DNA of 40,608 bases from Candidatus Pacearchaeota archaeon (GCA_023133415.1 JAGLWM010000010.1:1-40608); one strand, 5' to 3'; shown: positions 17,639-27,391, counted from the stretch's first letter. Made by a program: numbers and translations. Notes: generated by a model not told the origin, from the sequence alone.

Positions 17639-20182
17639 ATGGAAAAGGTTTTTGAGTTTGTGCCTGTTGATTATGATTATTTTGATTTTGAGGGTCGGAA
17701 TTATGTGAAAATGATTGGGCGAGATGGCGCGGGGCGGAAGATTTGTGTTGTTGATTCTTATGATGCGAATTTTTATTTGATTTTGAGGGAGGGTTATGGG
17801 GCAGATGAAGTTTTGAAAAGGCTTAAGACTGTTGAGGTGAAGAAAGCGGGGAGGGTGACGCGGGTTTTGAAGACGGAGATTTTGGATAAGAATTTTTTGG
17901 GTGAGAAGAGGAATGCCATCCGGGTTTGGATTACGAATCACAAGGATGGGCATGATATGGCGTCGGCGATTGGGGATATGGAGGAGATTGAATTTAGGAG
18001 GGAGTATGATATTCCCTTGGTAACGAAGTATATTAAGGAGAAGAAGGTTGAACCGCTTCAACACTATTGTGTCAGAGGGCAGGGGACGAAGAGTCGGGAG
18101 TCGGAGGTCGGGGCCGCTCGGCACACCCCAAATACTCTGAATTTTGGGGCGGGTCGGTGGTCGGGGGTCGGGTTAGATAAACTGGATGTTGAAAAGTGTT
18201 TTTTTGCGGAGAGCATTGAATCTTTGAAAAAGGAGAAAGAATTTACGCCGAAGATTTTGGCTTATGATATTGAGACGATGAGTAGGGAAGTTGGTGAAGG
18301 AGAGATTTTGATGATTTCGGTTTTTGGGAATGGAATTAGGAAGGTGATTAGTTGGAAGAAGATTGATGATGCGCCGGGTTATGTTGAGGTTGTTGAGGAT
18401 GAGGCGATGATGATTGAGAGATTTTGTGAGGTTGTTCGTGGGGCGAGTGTTGATATTTTGTGTGGCTATTTTTCGGATGGATTCGATTTGCCATATTTGA
18501 AGGCACGGGCTGATTTTCATAAGGTGAAGTTGGATTTGGGCATAGATGGGAAGGGACCTAGTTTTAAGAGGGGGCGGATTGCTTCGGGGAAGATTGCGGG
18601 TGTTGCTCATGTTGATTTGTATCGTTTTGTCGATGCTGTTTTTTCGCAATATCTGCAGAGTGAGACTTTGAGCCTGGATGAAGTGGCTGGTGAATTGATT
18701 GGAATAAAGAAGGAGAGTTTTGATTTTTCGAGGTTGGGAAATATGAGGGGTAGGGATTGGAAGGATTTTTTTTCTTATAATTTGCAGGATTCGGCTGTAA
18801 CTTATGAGTTGGCGTTGAAGGTTTGGCCAGATGTTGCAGAATTTTGTCGGATTATTAAGGAGCCTGTTTTTGATGTGACTCGGGATCGGATGGCGACGCA
18901 TGTTGAGAATCATATTTTGCATAATTTGGACCGGTTTGATGAGATTGCTGAAAGGCGGCCGGGGCATGCTGAAAATATAGAGAGAAAAATGAAAGGGAAA
19001 TTTGAAGGGGCTGATGTTTTTGAGCCGACGCCTGGTTTTTATGAGAATTTGGTGATGTTTGATTTTACGAGTATGCATGCTAGTCTAATTGTGTCATTTA
19101 ATATTTCGGGGCAGAGCTTGAGATTTGTAGACGATGGAAATTGTTATGTTGCGCCTGAATTTGAGCTTGATGGGAAGGAGCTTCAGATTTATTTTGACAA
19201 GAAACCCGGATTTTTTTCGACGCTGTTGGCTGAAGTTGTTAAGAAGAGGAAGAAGTTTAAGGGGGAATATGCGATAGATAAGAGTGCGATGAAGAAGGCT
19301 CGGAGTAATGCGTATAAACTTCTGGCGAACGCGACTTTTGGCTATCAGGGATTTTTTGGAGCGCGATATTATTCTAGGGAGGCGGCGGCGGCTACCTTGG
19401 CTTTTGTTCGGAAGTTTCATGGAGACACAATGGAAAAGATTGCAGGGGAGGGATATAAGATTATTTATGGAGATACGGATTCGATTGCGTTTTTGAAAGA
19501 GGGGAAAAGCAAGAAGAAGATTTTGGATTTTTTGAAGAGGATTAATGTGGGCTTGCCGGGAATTATGGAGTTGGATTTAGAGGATTTTTATTCGCGCGGG
19601 ATTTTTGTTGCAAAGCGAGGTGTTAAGACTGGGGCTCGGCGTGGTGTTGCTGGAGTTGGGGCTAAGAAAAAATATGCGTTGTTAAGTGAAAAGGGGAATA
19701 TTAAGATTCGTGGGTTTGAAACTGTGCGGCGGGATTGGTGTGGATTGACTCGGGATTTGCAGGATAGAGTTTTGAAGATGATTTTAAAGGATGGGAATGA
19801 GAAGGAAGCCTTGAAGTTGGTGAAGGATGTTGTTGGTAGGCTTCGGGCTCGGGATGTTGAGTTGGAGGATTTGATGATTCGGACGAAGTTGAAACGAGAT
19901 GTTGGTGATTATGTTGCGGAGGGACCGCATGTCGTCGCTGCGAAGAAGATGATTGAGGCTGGAGTGAGTGTTTCGGCTGGGACATTTGTTGAATATTTTA
20001 TTGGGGAGGGAATTGGGAAGAGAGTTGGGGATCGGGTTTATTTGGCGGGTGAAAGGGTGAAATATGATATAGAATATTATCTGAAGAAGCAGGTTTTGCC
20101 GGCAGTGGAGGGGATTTTTGATGTATTTGGGGTTGATATTGAAGCGGTTGTTGAGGGGGAGAGGCAGAAAAAACTTTTTTAA
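17639..20182 (+). CDS. polB: Family B DNA polymerase
   Basis: Exo motifs LAYDIETM, YFSDGFDLPYLKARAD, YNLQDSAVTYEL; Pol motifs DFTSMHASLI, KLLANATFGYQG, IYGDTDSIAF; C-terminus RQKKLF. Confidence 0.95.
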   Translation: MEKVFEFVPVDYDYFDFEGRNYVKMIGRDGAGRKICVVDSYDANFYLILREGYGADEVLKRLKTVEVKKAGRVTRVLKTEILDKNFLGEKRNAIRVWITNHKDGHDMASAIGDMEEIEFRREYDIPLVTKYIKEKKVEPLQHYCVRGQGTKSRESEVGAARHTPNTLNFGAGRWSGVGLDKLDVEKCFFAESIESLKKEKEFTPKILAYDIETMSREVGEGEILMISVFGNGIRKVISWKKIDDAPGYVEVVEDEAMMIERFCEVVRGASVDILCGYFSDGFDLPYLKARADFHKVKLDLGIDGKGPSFKRGRIASGKIAGVAHVDLYRFVDAVFSQYLQSETLSLDEVAGELIGIKKESFDFSRLGNMRGRDWKDFFSYNLQDSAVTYELALKVWPDVAEFCRIIKEPVFDVTRDRMATHVENHILHNLDRFDEIAERRPGHAENIERKMKGKFEGADVFEPTPGFYENLVMFDFTSMHASLIVSFNISGQSLRFVDDGNCYVAPEFELDGKELQIYFDKKPGFFSTLLAEVVKKRKKFKGEYAIDKSAMKKARSNAYKLLANATFGYQGFFGARYYSREAAAATLAFVRKFHGDTMEKIAGEGYKIIYGDTDSIAFLKEGKSKKKILDFLKRINVGLPGIMELDLEDFYSRGIFVAKRGVKTGARRGVAGVGAKKKYALLSEKGNIKIRGFETVRRDWCGLTRDLQDRVLKMILKDGNEKEALKLVKDVVGRLRARDVELEDLMIRTKLKRDVGDYVAEGPHVVAAKKMIEAGVSVSAGTFVEYFIGEGIGKRVGDRVYLAGERVKYDIEYYLKKQVLPAVEGIFDVFGVDIEAVVEGERQKKLF
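18093..18173. repeat. Two heptameric blocks (gtcgggN x3 each) flanking a CCCCAAA...TTTTGGGG inverted repeat inside polB
   Basis: gtcggga/gtcggag/gtcgggg at 18093-18113; gtcggtg/gtcgggg/gtcgggt at 18153-18173. Confidence 0.85.
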
Positions 20183-20191
20183 AAAGTTTTT
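20169..20191 (+). terminator. Perfect palindrome over the polB stop codon, possible terminator hairpin
   Basis: AAAAACTTTTT-T-AAAAAGTTTTT followed by additional T residues. Confidence 0.5.
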
Positions 20192-20247
20192 TTGGGTTGA
20201 GAAAACTTTAGAGTTAGGTTTTTATAGAAAGAGGCTGTTGTTTTTTT

Positions 20248-21255
20248 ATGGATGAAAGGAAAAGTTATTCGGAATATTTGAAAGAGAAGTTTCCGCCTAA
20301 GGCTAGATTTGTTAAAAGAATGGAGGCATTGCTTGGTAAAGCTGAGGCGGAAAAGTTTTTTGAGATTTCCTATACGAAGTGCCCGAGTTCGATTCGGTGT
20401 AACACTTTGAAAATTAGGGTTGAGGATTTAAAAAAACGACTGGAGAATTATGGTTGGAAATTAAGACAACCGTTTGCGAAGTTTCCTGAGGTTATGATTA
20501 TCGATTCGAAATTGGAACCGGGGGAATTGGGAAAAACGAGAGAGCATTTGCTTGGGTATTATTATGTGCAGGAGATTTCGTCGATGTTGCCGATGTTGGC
20601 GTTGAGACCTGAGGCTGGGGATTTTGTTTTGGATCTTTGTGCTAGTCCGGGGAGCAAGACTACGCAGGCTGCGGCGATGATGGAGAATGGTGGGACGATT
20701 ATTGCGAATGAGATTTCGATGGGGCGGATTGGGATTTTGAATTCGAATTTGGAGCGGTGCGGTGTTATGAATAGTATTGTGACGCGGAAGGAGGGGGTTG
20801 CGCTTTGTGAGAGGTTGTTGAAGAAGTCGCATATTCGGTTTGATAAGATTTTGGTTGATGCACCATGTTCGGGAGAGGGGACTCTAAGAAAATCGCCGAA
20901 GACTTTTTTGATGTGGAATGAAAACATGATTAGGAAAATTGCGAGGACGCAGAGGAAGTTGGCTGTTGCTGCTTTGAGGTTGTTGAAGGTTGGTGGTGTG
21001 ATGATTTATTCGACTTGCACTTTGGCACCGGAGGAGGATGAGATGATTGTTGATTATTTGGTGAAGAATTTTGAAATTGAGGTTGAGGCATTGAGGTTGC
21101 CGTTGAAGTTTAGAGAAGGTGTTTGTGAGTGGGAAGGGAAGAAGTTGGATGATGAGGTTAAGAAATGTTTGAGATTGTATCCTCAGGATAATAATACGGA
21201 TGGGTTTTTTGTGGCGAAGATTCGGAAGTTATCGGACAGGGAGGAGGGAAGATGA
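20248..21255 (+). CDS. NOL1/NOP2/Sun family RNA m5C methyltransferase
   Basis: VLDLCASPGSKTTQAAAMM, ILVDAPCSGEGTLRKSP, MIYSTCTLAPEEDE. Confidence 0.93.
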   Translation: MDERKSYSEYLKEKFPPKARFVKRMEALLGKAEAEKFFEISYTKCPSSIRCNTLKIRVEDLKKRLENYGWKLRQPFAKFPEVMIIDSKLEPGELGKTREHLLGYYYVQEISSMLPMLALRPEAGDFVLDLCASPGSKTTQAAAMMENGGTIIANEISMGRIGILNSNLERCGVMNSIVTRKEGVALCERLLKKSHIRFDKILVDAPCSGEGTLRKSPKTFLMWNENMIRKIARTQRKLAVAALRLLKVGGVMIYSTCTLAPEEDEMIVDYLVKNFEIEVEALRLPLKFREGVCEWEGKKLDDEVKKCLRLYPQDNNTDGFFVAKIRKLSDREEGR

Positions 21256-21704
21256 AACCAGAATATGTTTATCATGGAACTACTAACGGGAAAATTAAAA
21301 TTTTTGAACCTCGTGTTCCTAATGATATTGGAGGGAATAAACATAATGAACATAAGGGTATTTATGCGACTAAGTTAAAGCGATGGGCTATGGTGATGGG
21401 AATATTGTCGGGGAAAGGCGTGCTATGTTCTCGGATAGATATAAAGCCAAAAATCAAGGGTATAATTTTTGGCGGAAAACCTCAGCACAAATATTTTTAT
21501 GTTTATACTTTTGAGTCTGCAAAATTTAAAAATATTCCTACTAATGGACATCAATATATTTGCCGTGAAAAAATTGTGCCATTGAAAGTTGAGCGGTTTA
21601 TGGTCAAGGATTATATTAAATGGATTAGAAATGCGAATGAGGAGGAGATGAAAAACTTAATGAATATTATTAAAAAAAGAAAATTGAAGGTGAATTTAGG
21701 ATGA
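21252..21704 (+). CDS. Hypothetical protein, possible ADP-ribosyltransferase-like fold
   Basis: YVYHGTTNGKIKIFEPR...HKGIYATKLKRWAMVMGIL resembles HGT...(Y/F)AT... ART-like families. Confidence 0.55.
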   Translation: MKPEYVYHGTTNGKIKIFEPRVPNDIGGNKHNEHKGIYATKLKRWAMVMGILSGKGVLCSRIDIKPKIKGIIFGGKPQHKYFYVYTFESAKFKNIPTNGHQYICREKIVPLKVERFMVKDYIKWIRNANEEEMKNLMNIIKKRKLKVNLG

Positions 21705-22300
21705 GACTGATAATTACCCGGCATGGGGAGACGAAGGAAAATAAAGCTGGAATTATACAGGGGCATTCACCTGGGGTTCTTTCTGATTTGGGTAAGGAAC
21801 AAGCTGGAAAGTTGGCGAAGAGATTGAAGGATGAAAAAATTGACTTAATTATTTCTAGTGATTTGGACAGGGCTTTGGATACTGCTAAGGCTGTTATTAA
21901 ATTTCACGAGGGTGTTGATTTGGTTTTGGATGAGAGGTTGAGGGAGAGATTTTTTGGGGGGCTTGAGGGAAAAAAGATAAAAGAGCTTGGGGTTCCCACG
22001 GGTATGCCGCTTATGGAATCTCTTAAATTTCTCAAAGATGAAGATTTTGAAAACAATGAAGAAATTCTTGCTAGAGCTAAGGATTTAGTTAAGGATATTT
22101 TAGAGAAGGATAAAGGGAATGTCCTTTTGGTTGGGCATGGGGGAATTTGTAAATTTGTGATTGCTGTTTTAGGTGAGAAGAATATCGAAGACTTGAAAGG
22201 TGTTTGGCTGGAGAATACTTCGATTAGTATTTTTGAGGGAGAGAGTAAGGAGATGAGGTTGAGATTGTTAAATTGTGTGGAGCATTTGGATGAAAATTGA
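21701..22300 (+). CDS. Histidine phosphatase superfamily (phosphoglycerate mutase-like)
   Basis: LIITRHGETKENKAGIIQGHSPGVLSDLGKEQAGKLA; later VLLVGHGGICKF. Confidence 0.92.
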   Translation: MRLIITRHGETKENKAGIIQGHSPGVLSDLGKEQAGKLAKRLKDEKIDLIISSDLDRALDTAKAVIKFHEGVDLVLDERLRERFFGGLEGKKIKELGVPTGMPLMESLKFLKDEDFENNEEILARAKDLVKDILEKDKGNVLLVGHGGICKFVIAVLGEKNIEDLKGVWLENTSISIFEGESKEMRLRLLNCVEHLDEN

Positions 22301-22790
22301 TGTATTAAGTAGAGCGAAAAAGAAGAAATTTATCGAAGGCTTGAGCGAGCTTGGGATTAGGAAAATTCCGCAGATGTTGGTTCGGAGTGGGAAGGAGAAG
22401 ATTCGGGCGTTTTCTGGGGATTTGGATAGGGAGCAGATTATGGATATTTGGAGATTGTTGCCGATTGAGGGGATTGGGTTGTATGTTGGGAAGGATATGG
22501 TGAATCGAAGTGGGGTTCGTGAGGTTAGGTTGAGTTTGGATGGGATGCATGTTTGGAGGGAGCAGTTGACTGAGAGGGTTCTGGTTTTGGATGAGGAGCA
22601 GGAGGGGGTTTGGTTTTTAGGTAGGGATGTTGAGCTTAATGAGGCGCAGGTTGGAAAGGTTGATGATGGATTTGTGTCGGTGAAGTCAAGTGATGGAAAA
22701 GATTTTGTTGGAGTTGGGAAGATTGGAAGTGAAGGGAAAATTTTATTTAGTTTTTTGCCTAAGGAGAGGAGAAGGAAGGAGCGGTCATAG
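22290..22790 (+). CDS. COG3270-like ribosome biogenesis protein (NOL1/NOP2/fmu-associated, PUA-like)
   Basis: FSGDLDREQIMDIWRLLPIEGIGLYVGKDMVNRSGVREVRLSLDGMHVW; ATG at 22290 preferred. Confidence 0.65.
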   Translation: MKIDVLSRAKKKKFIEGLSELGIRKIPQMLVRSGKEKIRAFSGDLDREQIMDIWRLLPIEGIGLYVGKDMVNRSGVREVRLSLDGMHVWREQLTERVLVLDEEQEGVWFLGRDVELNEAQVGKVDDGFVSVKSSDGKDFVGVGKIGSEGKILFSFLPKERRRKERS

Positions 22791-22883
22791 CTTCGCTATG
22801 AGAAAAGCTCAGCTTTGCTGGAAGAGTTCACTTTGTGGAGAAGCTCAATCACTTCGTGATTGGAAAGATTCACGCTTCGCGTG
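22785..22883. repeat. Array of five tandem mini-hairpins with TTC/TTT triloops
   Basis: TCATAGC-TTC-GCTATGA; CAGC-TTT-GCTG; CAC-TTT-GTG (5 bp with wobble); CAATCAC-TTC-GTGATTG; CACGC-TTC-GCGTG. Confidence 0.92.
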
Positions 22884-22948
22884 GGGGCTTGGTATACCCG
22901 TTCGTACTTACGGGAATTATTTTTGAATTTTTGAATTTTTGATTAAAA

Positions 22949-23374
22949 TTAATCAACTAACGCTTCTAACTCTTTTCTTTTCTTATGTCCCCAATAAGTA
23001 AAGGCAGGAGGGGCTAATAAAACTGTAGGTACTATTGATTCTAATGGCTCGGGAGTTCCTTTAATAGAATGAACTAAATAAGTTAGACTGATGGTTGACA
23101 CGGAAGGCACGACAGAAGACGCTATTCTTGCTATGGTGCCATTTTGAAAATATTGCGCAAGGTTTTCACACATTTTTGTCATGCTTCCACCTGCTAAAAA
23201 AGTATAAGCAGCTTGTTTTGAAGCTGCAATTGATGCAGAATCGAAACCATATTCGGAATTAGCGTAATAGACTATTCCTCCCATAATTAGAGCTCCGATG
23301 GAACCCATTTTAAAATCAAAAAATTTGCTACTATAATTAATATCTACATTTCTTTCTTTGATTTTTTTGTACAT
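22949..23374 (-). CDS. Hypothetical membrane protein (141 aa)
   Basis: ATG ORF with several hydrophobic segments. Confidence 0.55.
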   Translation of the reverse strand: MYKKIKERNVDINYSSKFFDFKMGSIGALIMGGIVYYANSEYGFDSASIAASKQAAYTFLAGGSMTKMCENLAQYFQNGTIARIASSVVPSVSTISLTYLVHSIKGTPEPLESIVPTVLLAPPAFTYWGHKKRKELEALVD

Positions 23375-23489
23375 GTTGCTTCCTTCTTTTATTCAAATTT
23401 TTGTATTTTTAACACTATTTATTAGTGCGAAGACAATTCTCTTTACCTAATTTCGTAAGGTTTAATTAGACTGAAGATTTGGTTAAATT

Positions 23490-24446
23490 ATGGAGAAATC
23501 AGAAATTGAATCGTATGTGAAGGCAGGGGAGATAGCTAAGGAAATTAAAAAGTTTGCTCGTGGGTTAATTGAGCCTGGGATGAAGTTGATTGATATTGCC
23601 GAGGCTGTGGATGCGAAGATTTTGAAGCTTGGTGGGAAATTTGCGTTTCCTGTGAATTTATCTTTGAATGAAATTGCGGCACATTATACTCCTGCGTCGG
23701 GAGATGAGACAGTTGCTGAGGGGATTTTGAAGGTTGATATTGGTGTTGCGGTTGATGGATTTATTGCGGATACGGCTTTTTCGATTGATTTAACTGAGGA
23801 TGGGGAGTTTGGGGAGATGATTAGGTTGAATGAGGAGCTTTTGAAGAGGGCTTCTGAAAGCGTTAGGGTGGGTATAGAGGTTCGGGATGTTGGGGAGGCC
23901 GTTCAGGATGCGTTAGAAAAGTGGAATGAGGAAAATGCTCAGAATAAAGATTCGGAGGAAGGGGGAAAGTTTGTAGTGATTAAGAGTTTGAGTGGGCATG
24001 CTTTGGGGCGAGATGAGATTCATGCTGGATTAACGATTTCTAATTATCGGAATGAGAATAGGACGGTTTTGGATGATGTGGCGTTTGCGGTTGAGCCATT
24101 TGTGACGACTGGTGTTGGGGATATTTATGAGGGTGAGCCTGGAGGAATTTATATTTTGAAGAGGAATGGGCAGGTTAGGGATCGGGATGCAAGAAAGGTT
24201 TTAGAATTTATTAGGGAGAATTATAAGACGAAGCCGTTTTGTGCTAGGTGGTTAAAGAAGGCTGGAGAGTCGGTGAGTGGTGGGTGGTCAGTGACTAAAT
24301 TGAGGTTTATTTTAGGAATGATGGTGAGGCAGGGGATTTTGTACGAGTATCCTATGTTGATTGAAAAAAGTAAGGCACCGGTGAGTCAGGTTGAGAATAC
24401 GTTTGTTGTGACGAATGGGGAAGTTAGATGTACGACGGGGGAATGA
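23490..24446 (+). CDS. map: Methionine aminopeptidase, type II
   Basis: FPVNLSLNEIAAHYTPASGDE, LKVDIGVAVDGFIADTAFSID, SLSGHALGRDEIHAGLTISNY, FAVEPFVTTG. Confidence 0.93.
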   Translation: MEKSEIESYVKAGEIAKEIKKFARGLIEPGMKLIDIAEAVDAKILKLGGKFAFPVNLSLNEIAAHYTPASGDETVAEGILKVDIGVAVDGFIADTAFSIDLTEDGEFGEMIRLNEELLKRASESVRVGIEVRDVGEAVQDALEKWNEENAQNKDSEEGGKFVVIKSLSGHALGRDEIHAGLTISNYRNENRTVLDDVAFAVEPFVTTGVGDIYEGEPGGIYILKRNGQVRDRDARKVLEFIRENYKTKPFCARWLKKAGESVSGGWSVTKLRFILGMMVRQGILYEYPMLIEKSKAPVSQVENTFVVTNGEVRCTTGE

Positions 24447-24483
24447 GTTAGTGGAGTATTGCGCTCCGGAATGGAGAATGTGA

Positions 24484-25545
24484 TTACTTTTCCAATTTAG
24501 CTAATTCTTCAAATAATTTTTTTTGTTTTCTGTTTAGACTTTTTGGGGTTTCCACTTTAATGTTGACGAATTGATCTCCAGTTCTGTAGTTATTAACATT
24601 TTTGACTCCTTCGCCTTTTAATCTGAATACTGTGTTGGATTCTGTGCCTGAAGCTATTTTGATTTTTGTGTCTCCTGATAGTGTTGGTATGGAAATTTTA
24701 CATCCTAGTGCCGCTTGTGAAAAACTTATTGGGAAATTTATGTAAATGTCGTCGCCGTCTCTCTTGAAAACTTTGTGTGGTTTTACCCTAATGACTAATA
24801 ATAGGTTTCCGTTTTCGCCTCCCTTAATTGCGTTGCCTTCTCCTCTGATTTTTAAAAATTGGTTGTTATCGATTCCTTGAGGTATGTTGACGGTTAGTTT
24901 TTGTTTTTTGTTGATAACTCCTCTTCCATCACAATGTTTACATTTTTGTTTTGGGATTTTTCCTTCGCCGTTACATTTGTCGCAAATCGCTACTTGGCGA
25001 AAAATACCGAATGGGGTTCTCCGGTTGATGGTTATTCTTCCTTCGCCGTTACATTTGTCGCAAGTGTCTAATTTTTTATCTTTGGCTCCAGTTCCGTCAC
25101 ACGAATCGCATAAGATGTCTTTTCTGATTTCTATTTTTTTTTCACATCCAAAAGCAGCCTCTTTAAAATCAATTATTAATTCGTATTGCAAATCGTCTCC
25201 CGTTGTTCTAAATGAATCTCCTTGTGAGCCCCCGAAAAAGCTGTTTCCGAATAAATCTTTAAAAATATTTGAAATGTCTTCTTCTCTGGAAAAGTTTTCC
25301 TGACTGTATCCTTGGTTAAATGCGTCCTGTCCCATAGAATCATATTGTGATCTTTTTTTATCGTCGGTTAAAACTGTGTATGCTTCACTCATCTCTTTGA
25401 ATTTTTCTTCGTATTCGGTTTTTTTGTTTTTGGGTGCTTTGTCTGGATGATATTTTAGCGCTAATTTTTTGTAAGCTTTTTTTATTGCATCTTTAGTGTC
25501 GCTTTTAGAAACTCCAAGAATTTCATAGTAATCTTTTTTTGCCAT
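24484..25545 (-). CDS. dnaJ: Chaperone DnaJ
   Basis: J domain with HPD, G/F region, four CxxCxGxG-type zinc motifs, C-terminal substrate domain. Confidence 0.97.
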   Translation of the reverse strand: MAKKDYYEILGVSKSDTKDAIKKAYKKLALKYHPDKAPKNKKTEYEEKFKEMSEAYTVLTDDKKRSQYDSMGQDAFNQGYSQENFSREEDISNIFKDLFGNSFFGGSQGDSFRTTGDDLQYELIIDFKEAAFGCEKKIEIRKDILCDSCDGTGAKDKKLDTCDKCNGEGRITINRRTPFGIFRQVAICDKCNGEGKIPKQKCKHCDGRGVINKKQKLTVNIPQGIDNNQFLKIRGEGNAIKGGENGNLLLVIRVKPHKVFKRDGDDIYINFPISFSQAALGCKISIPTLSGDTKIKIASGTESNTVFRLKGEGVKNVNNYRTGDQFVNIKVETPKSLNRKQKKLFEELAKLEK

Positions 25546-25570
25546 AATCTAAAATCTATTAAAACAAGAT

Positions 25571-27391
25571 TTATTTTTTATCTTCATTGTCAACAACTTC
25601 TGCATCAACAACTTTATCCTCTGACTCCTTATCGTTGGATTCGTCTTTTTCCGAAGCCTGTTCTTTAGCAGCTTGCTCATACATCTTTTTCCCAACTTCT
25701 TGAGATATCTTTTGGACTTCTTCTAATTTGGTTTTGATTTTTTCGATGTCTTCTTTTCCTATTAAGTCTTTTAGTTCTTTTAGTTCTTTTTCTACTTTTT
25801 CTAAAGTTTCTTTGTCCACTTTATCTTTGTATTCCTCTAACATTTTTTCGGTAGAGTAAACTAAAGACTCTGCATTATTCATGGTTTCAATTTTTTCTTT
25901 TTTCTTTTCATCTTCTTCTTTGAATTTTTCTGATTCTTTAACCATTTTTTCGATTTCGCTTTTATCTAATCCGGAACCACCAGTAATTGTTATTTTTTGT
26001 TCTTTGCCTGTGCCCAAATCTTTAGCGGAAACATTTACAATTCCATTAGCGTCGATATCGAATGTGACTTCTATTTGTGGTATACCTCTTGGTGCGGGTG
26101 GTATTCCTGTTAAATCGAATCTTCCTAGTGACTTGTTGTCTGCAGCCATTTCTCTTTCACCTTGTAAAACATTTATTGTTACTGCAGGTTGGTTGTCTGC
26201 GGCGGTGGAAAATATTTGGCTCTTTTTTGTTGGAATAGTTGTATTTCTGTCGATTAAAGGTGATTTTATTCCTCCGAGAGTTTCTATTCCAAGTGTTAGC
26301 GGAGTAACATCCAGCAATAAGACGTCTTTTATATCGCCTCCTATGATTCCGCCTTGGATGGCTGCACCTAATGAAACAGCTTCGTCAGGATGGACGGATC
26401 TGTCAATAGTTAGTTCAGTTATTTCTTTAACAATTGTTTCAACTTTCGGTATTCGAGTACTACCTCCTACTAAAATAACTTTATCTATTTTGTCCAGTTT
26501 GGAATCTTTGATTGCTTTTTTTGTAGGCGCTTTTAGTTTTTCAAAAATAGGTTCGCAGATTTCTTCAAACTTAGCTCTTGTTAAATTTATATCTAAATGT
26601 TTTGGTCCGGCTTGGTCCGCGGTTATGTAAGGTATGTTTATTTTTGTTTGCTGGGTTGAGCTTAATTCTATTTTAGCTTTTTCAGCAGCATCTTTGAGTC
26701 TTTGTAGAGCAACTAAATCTTCTCTTAATTCTATTCCGTTTTCTTTTTTGAATTCTTTGGATAAGTGATCTATGATTACTTCATCAATGTCGTCGCCTCC
26801 GAGATGATTGTTTCCGCTGGTAGATTTAACTTCAAATACACCATCTCCTAATTCCAAAACGGAAACATCGAATGTTCCTCCACCGAAATCGAAAACGAGA
26901 ATTGTGTGATTTTCAGATTTATCTAATCCGTAAGCTAGTGCTGCTGCCGTTGGTTCGTTGACGATTCGTTTTACATCTAATCCTGCGACTGATCCTGCGT
27001 CTTTTGTAGCTTGTCTTTGGGCGTCTCCAAAATAAGCCGGAACAGTTATCACAGCTTCTTTAATTTCATGTCCCAAATATGATTCGGCGTCTTTTTTTAG
27101 TTTTTGTAAAACCATTGCAGAAATTTGTTCTGGACTATACTCTTTTCCATCGATGTTAGTTTTTGTTTTTTCTCCCATTAATCTTTTTATACTTCTAATT
27201 GTATTTTTTGGGTTTGCAACGGCTTGTCTTCTTGCGACTTCTCCTACTAAAATTTCGCCGTCTTTAATAGAGACTACGCTAGGCGTTGTATTGTTGCCTT
27301 CTGAATTTGGGATGATTTTTGGCTTGCCACCTTCAAGAACGCTCACCGCTGAGAATGTTGTTCCTAAATCTATTCCAATAATTTTACTCAT
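25571..27391 (-). CDS. dnaK: Molecular chaperone DnaK (Hsp70)
   Basis: [64 protein letters not shown]. Confidence 0.98.
   Translation of the reverse strand: MSKIIGIDLGTTFSAVSVLEGGKPKIIPNSEGNNTTPSVVSIKDGEILVGEVARRQAVANPKNTIRSIKRLMGEKTKTNIDGKEYSPEQISAMVLQKLKKDAESYLGHEIKEAVITVPAYFGDAQRQATKDAGSVAGLDVKRIVNEPTAAALAYGLDKSENHTILVFDFGGGTFDVSVLELGDGVFEVKSTSGNNHLGGDDIDEVIIDHLSKEFKKENGIELREDLVALQRLKDAAEKAKIELSSTQQTKINIPYITADQAGPKHLDINLTRAKFEEICEPIFEKLKAPTKKAIKDSKLDKIDKVILVGGSTRIPKVETIVKEITELTIDRSVHPDEAVSLGAAIQGGIIGGDIKDVLLLDVTPLTLGIETLGGIKSPLIDRNTTIPTKKSQIFSTAADNQPAVTINVLQGEREMAADNKSLGRFDLTGIPPAPRGIPQIEVTFDIDANGIVNVSAKDLGTGKEQKITITGGSGLDKSEIEKMVKESEKFKEEDEKKKEKIETMNNAESLVYSTEKMLEEYKDKVDKETLEKVEKELKELKDLIGKEDIEKIKTKLEEVQKISQEVGKKMYEQAAKEQASEKDESNDKESEDKVVDAEVVDNEDKK

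Noticed and set aside
18173-19078. 301-aa minus-strand ORF within polB
   Set aside because: Antisense shadow of a conserved polymerase gene; low-complexity H/I/N/R composition.
22791-22795. UUCG tetraloops
   Set aside because: The palindromes pair as C-UUC-G triloops; a true C(UUCG)G tetraloop closing pair is not formed.
22785-22915. CRISPR array
   Set aside because: Units are short palindromes with differing stems and ~6-10-nt linkers; no identical repeats or ~30-nt spacers, and no cas genes.
22690-22926. ORF reading through the hairpin array
   Set aside because: Out of frame with the conserved upstream gene; its apparent peptide is a by-product of the hairpins.
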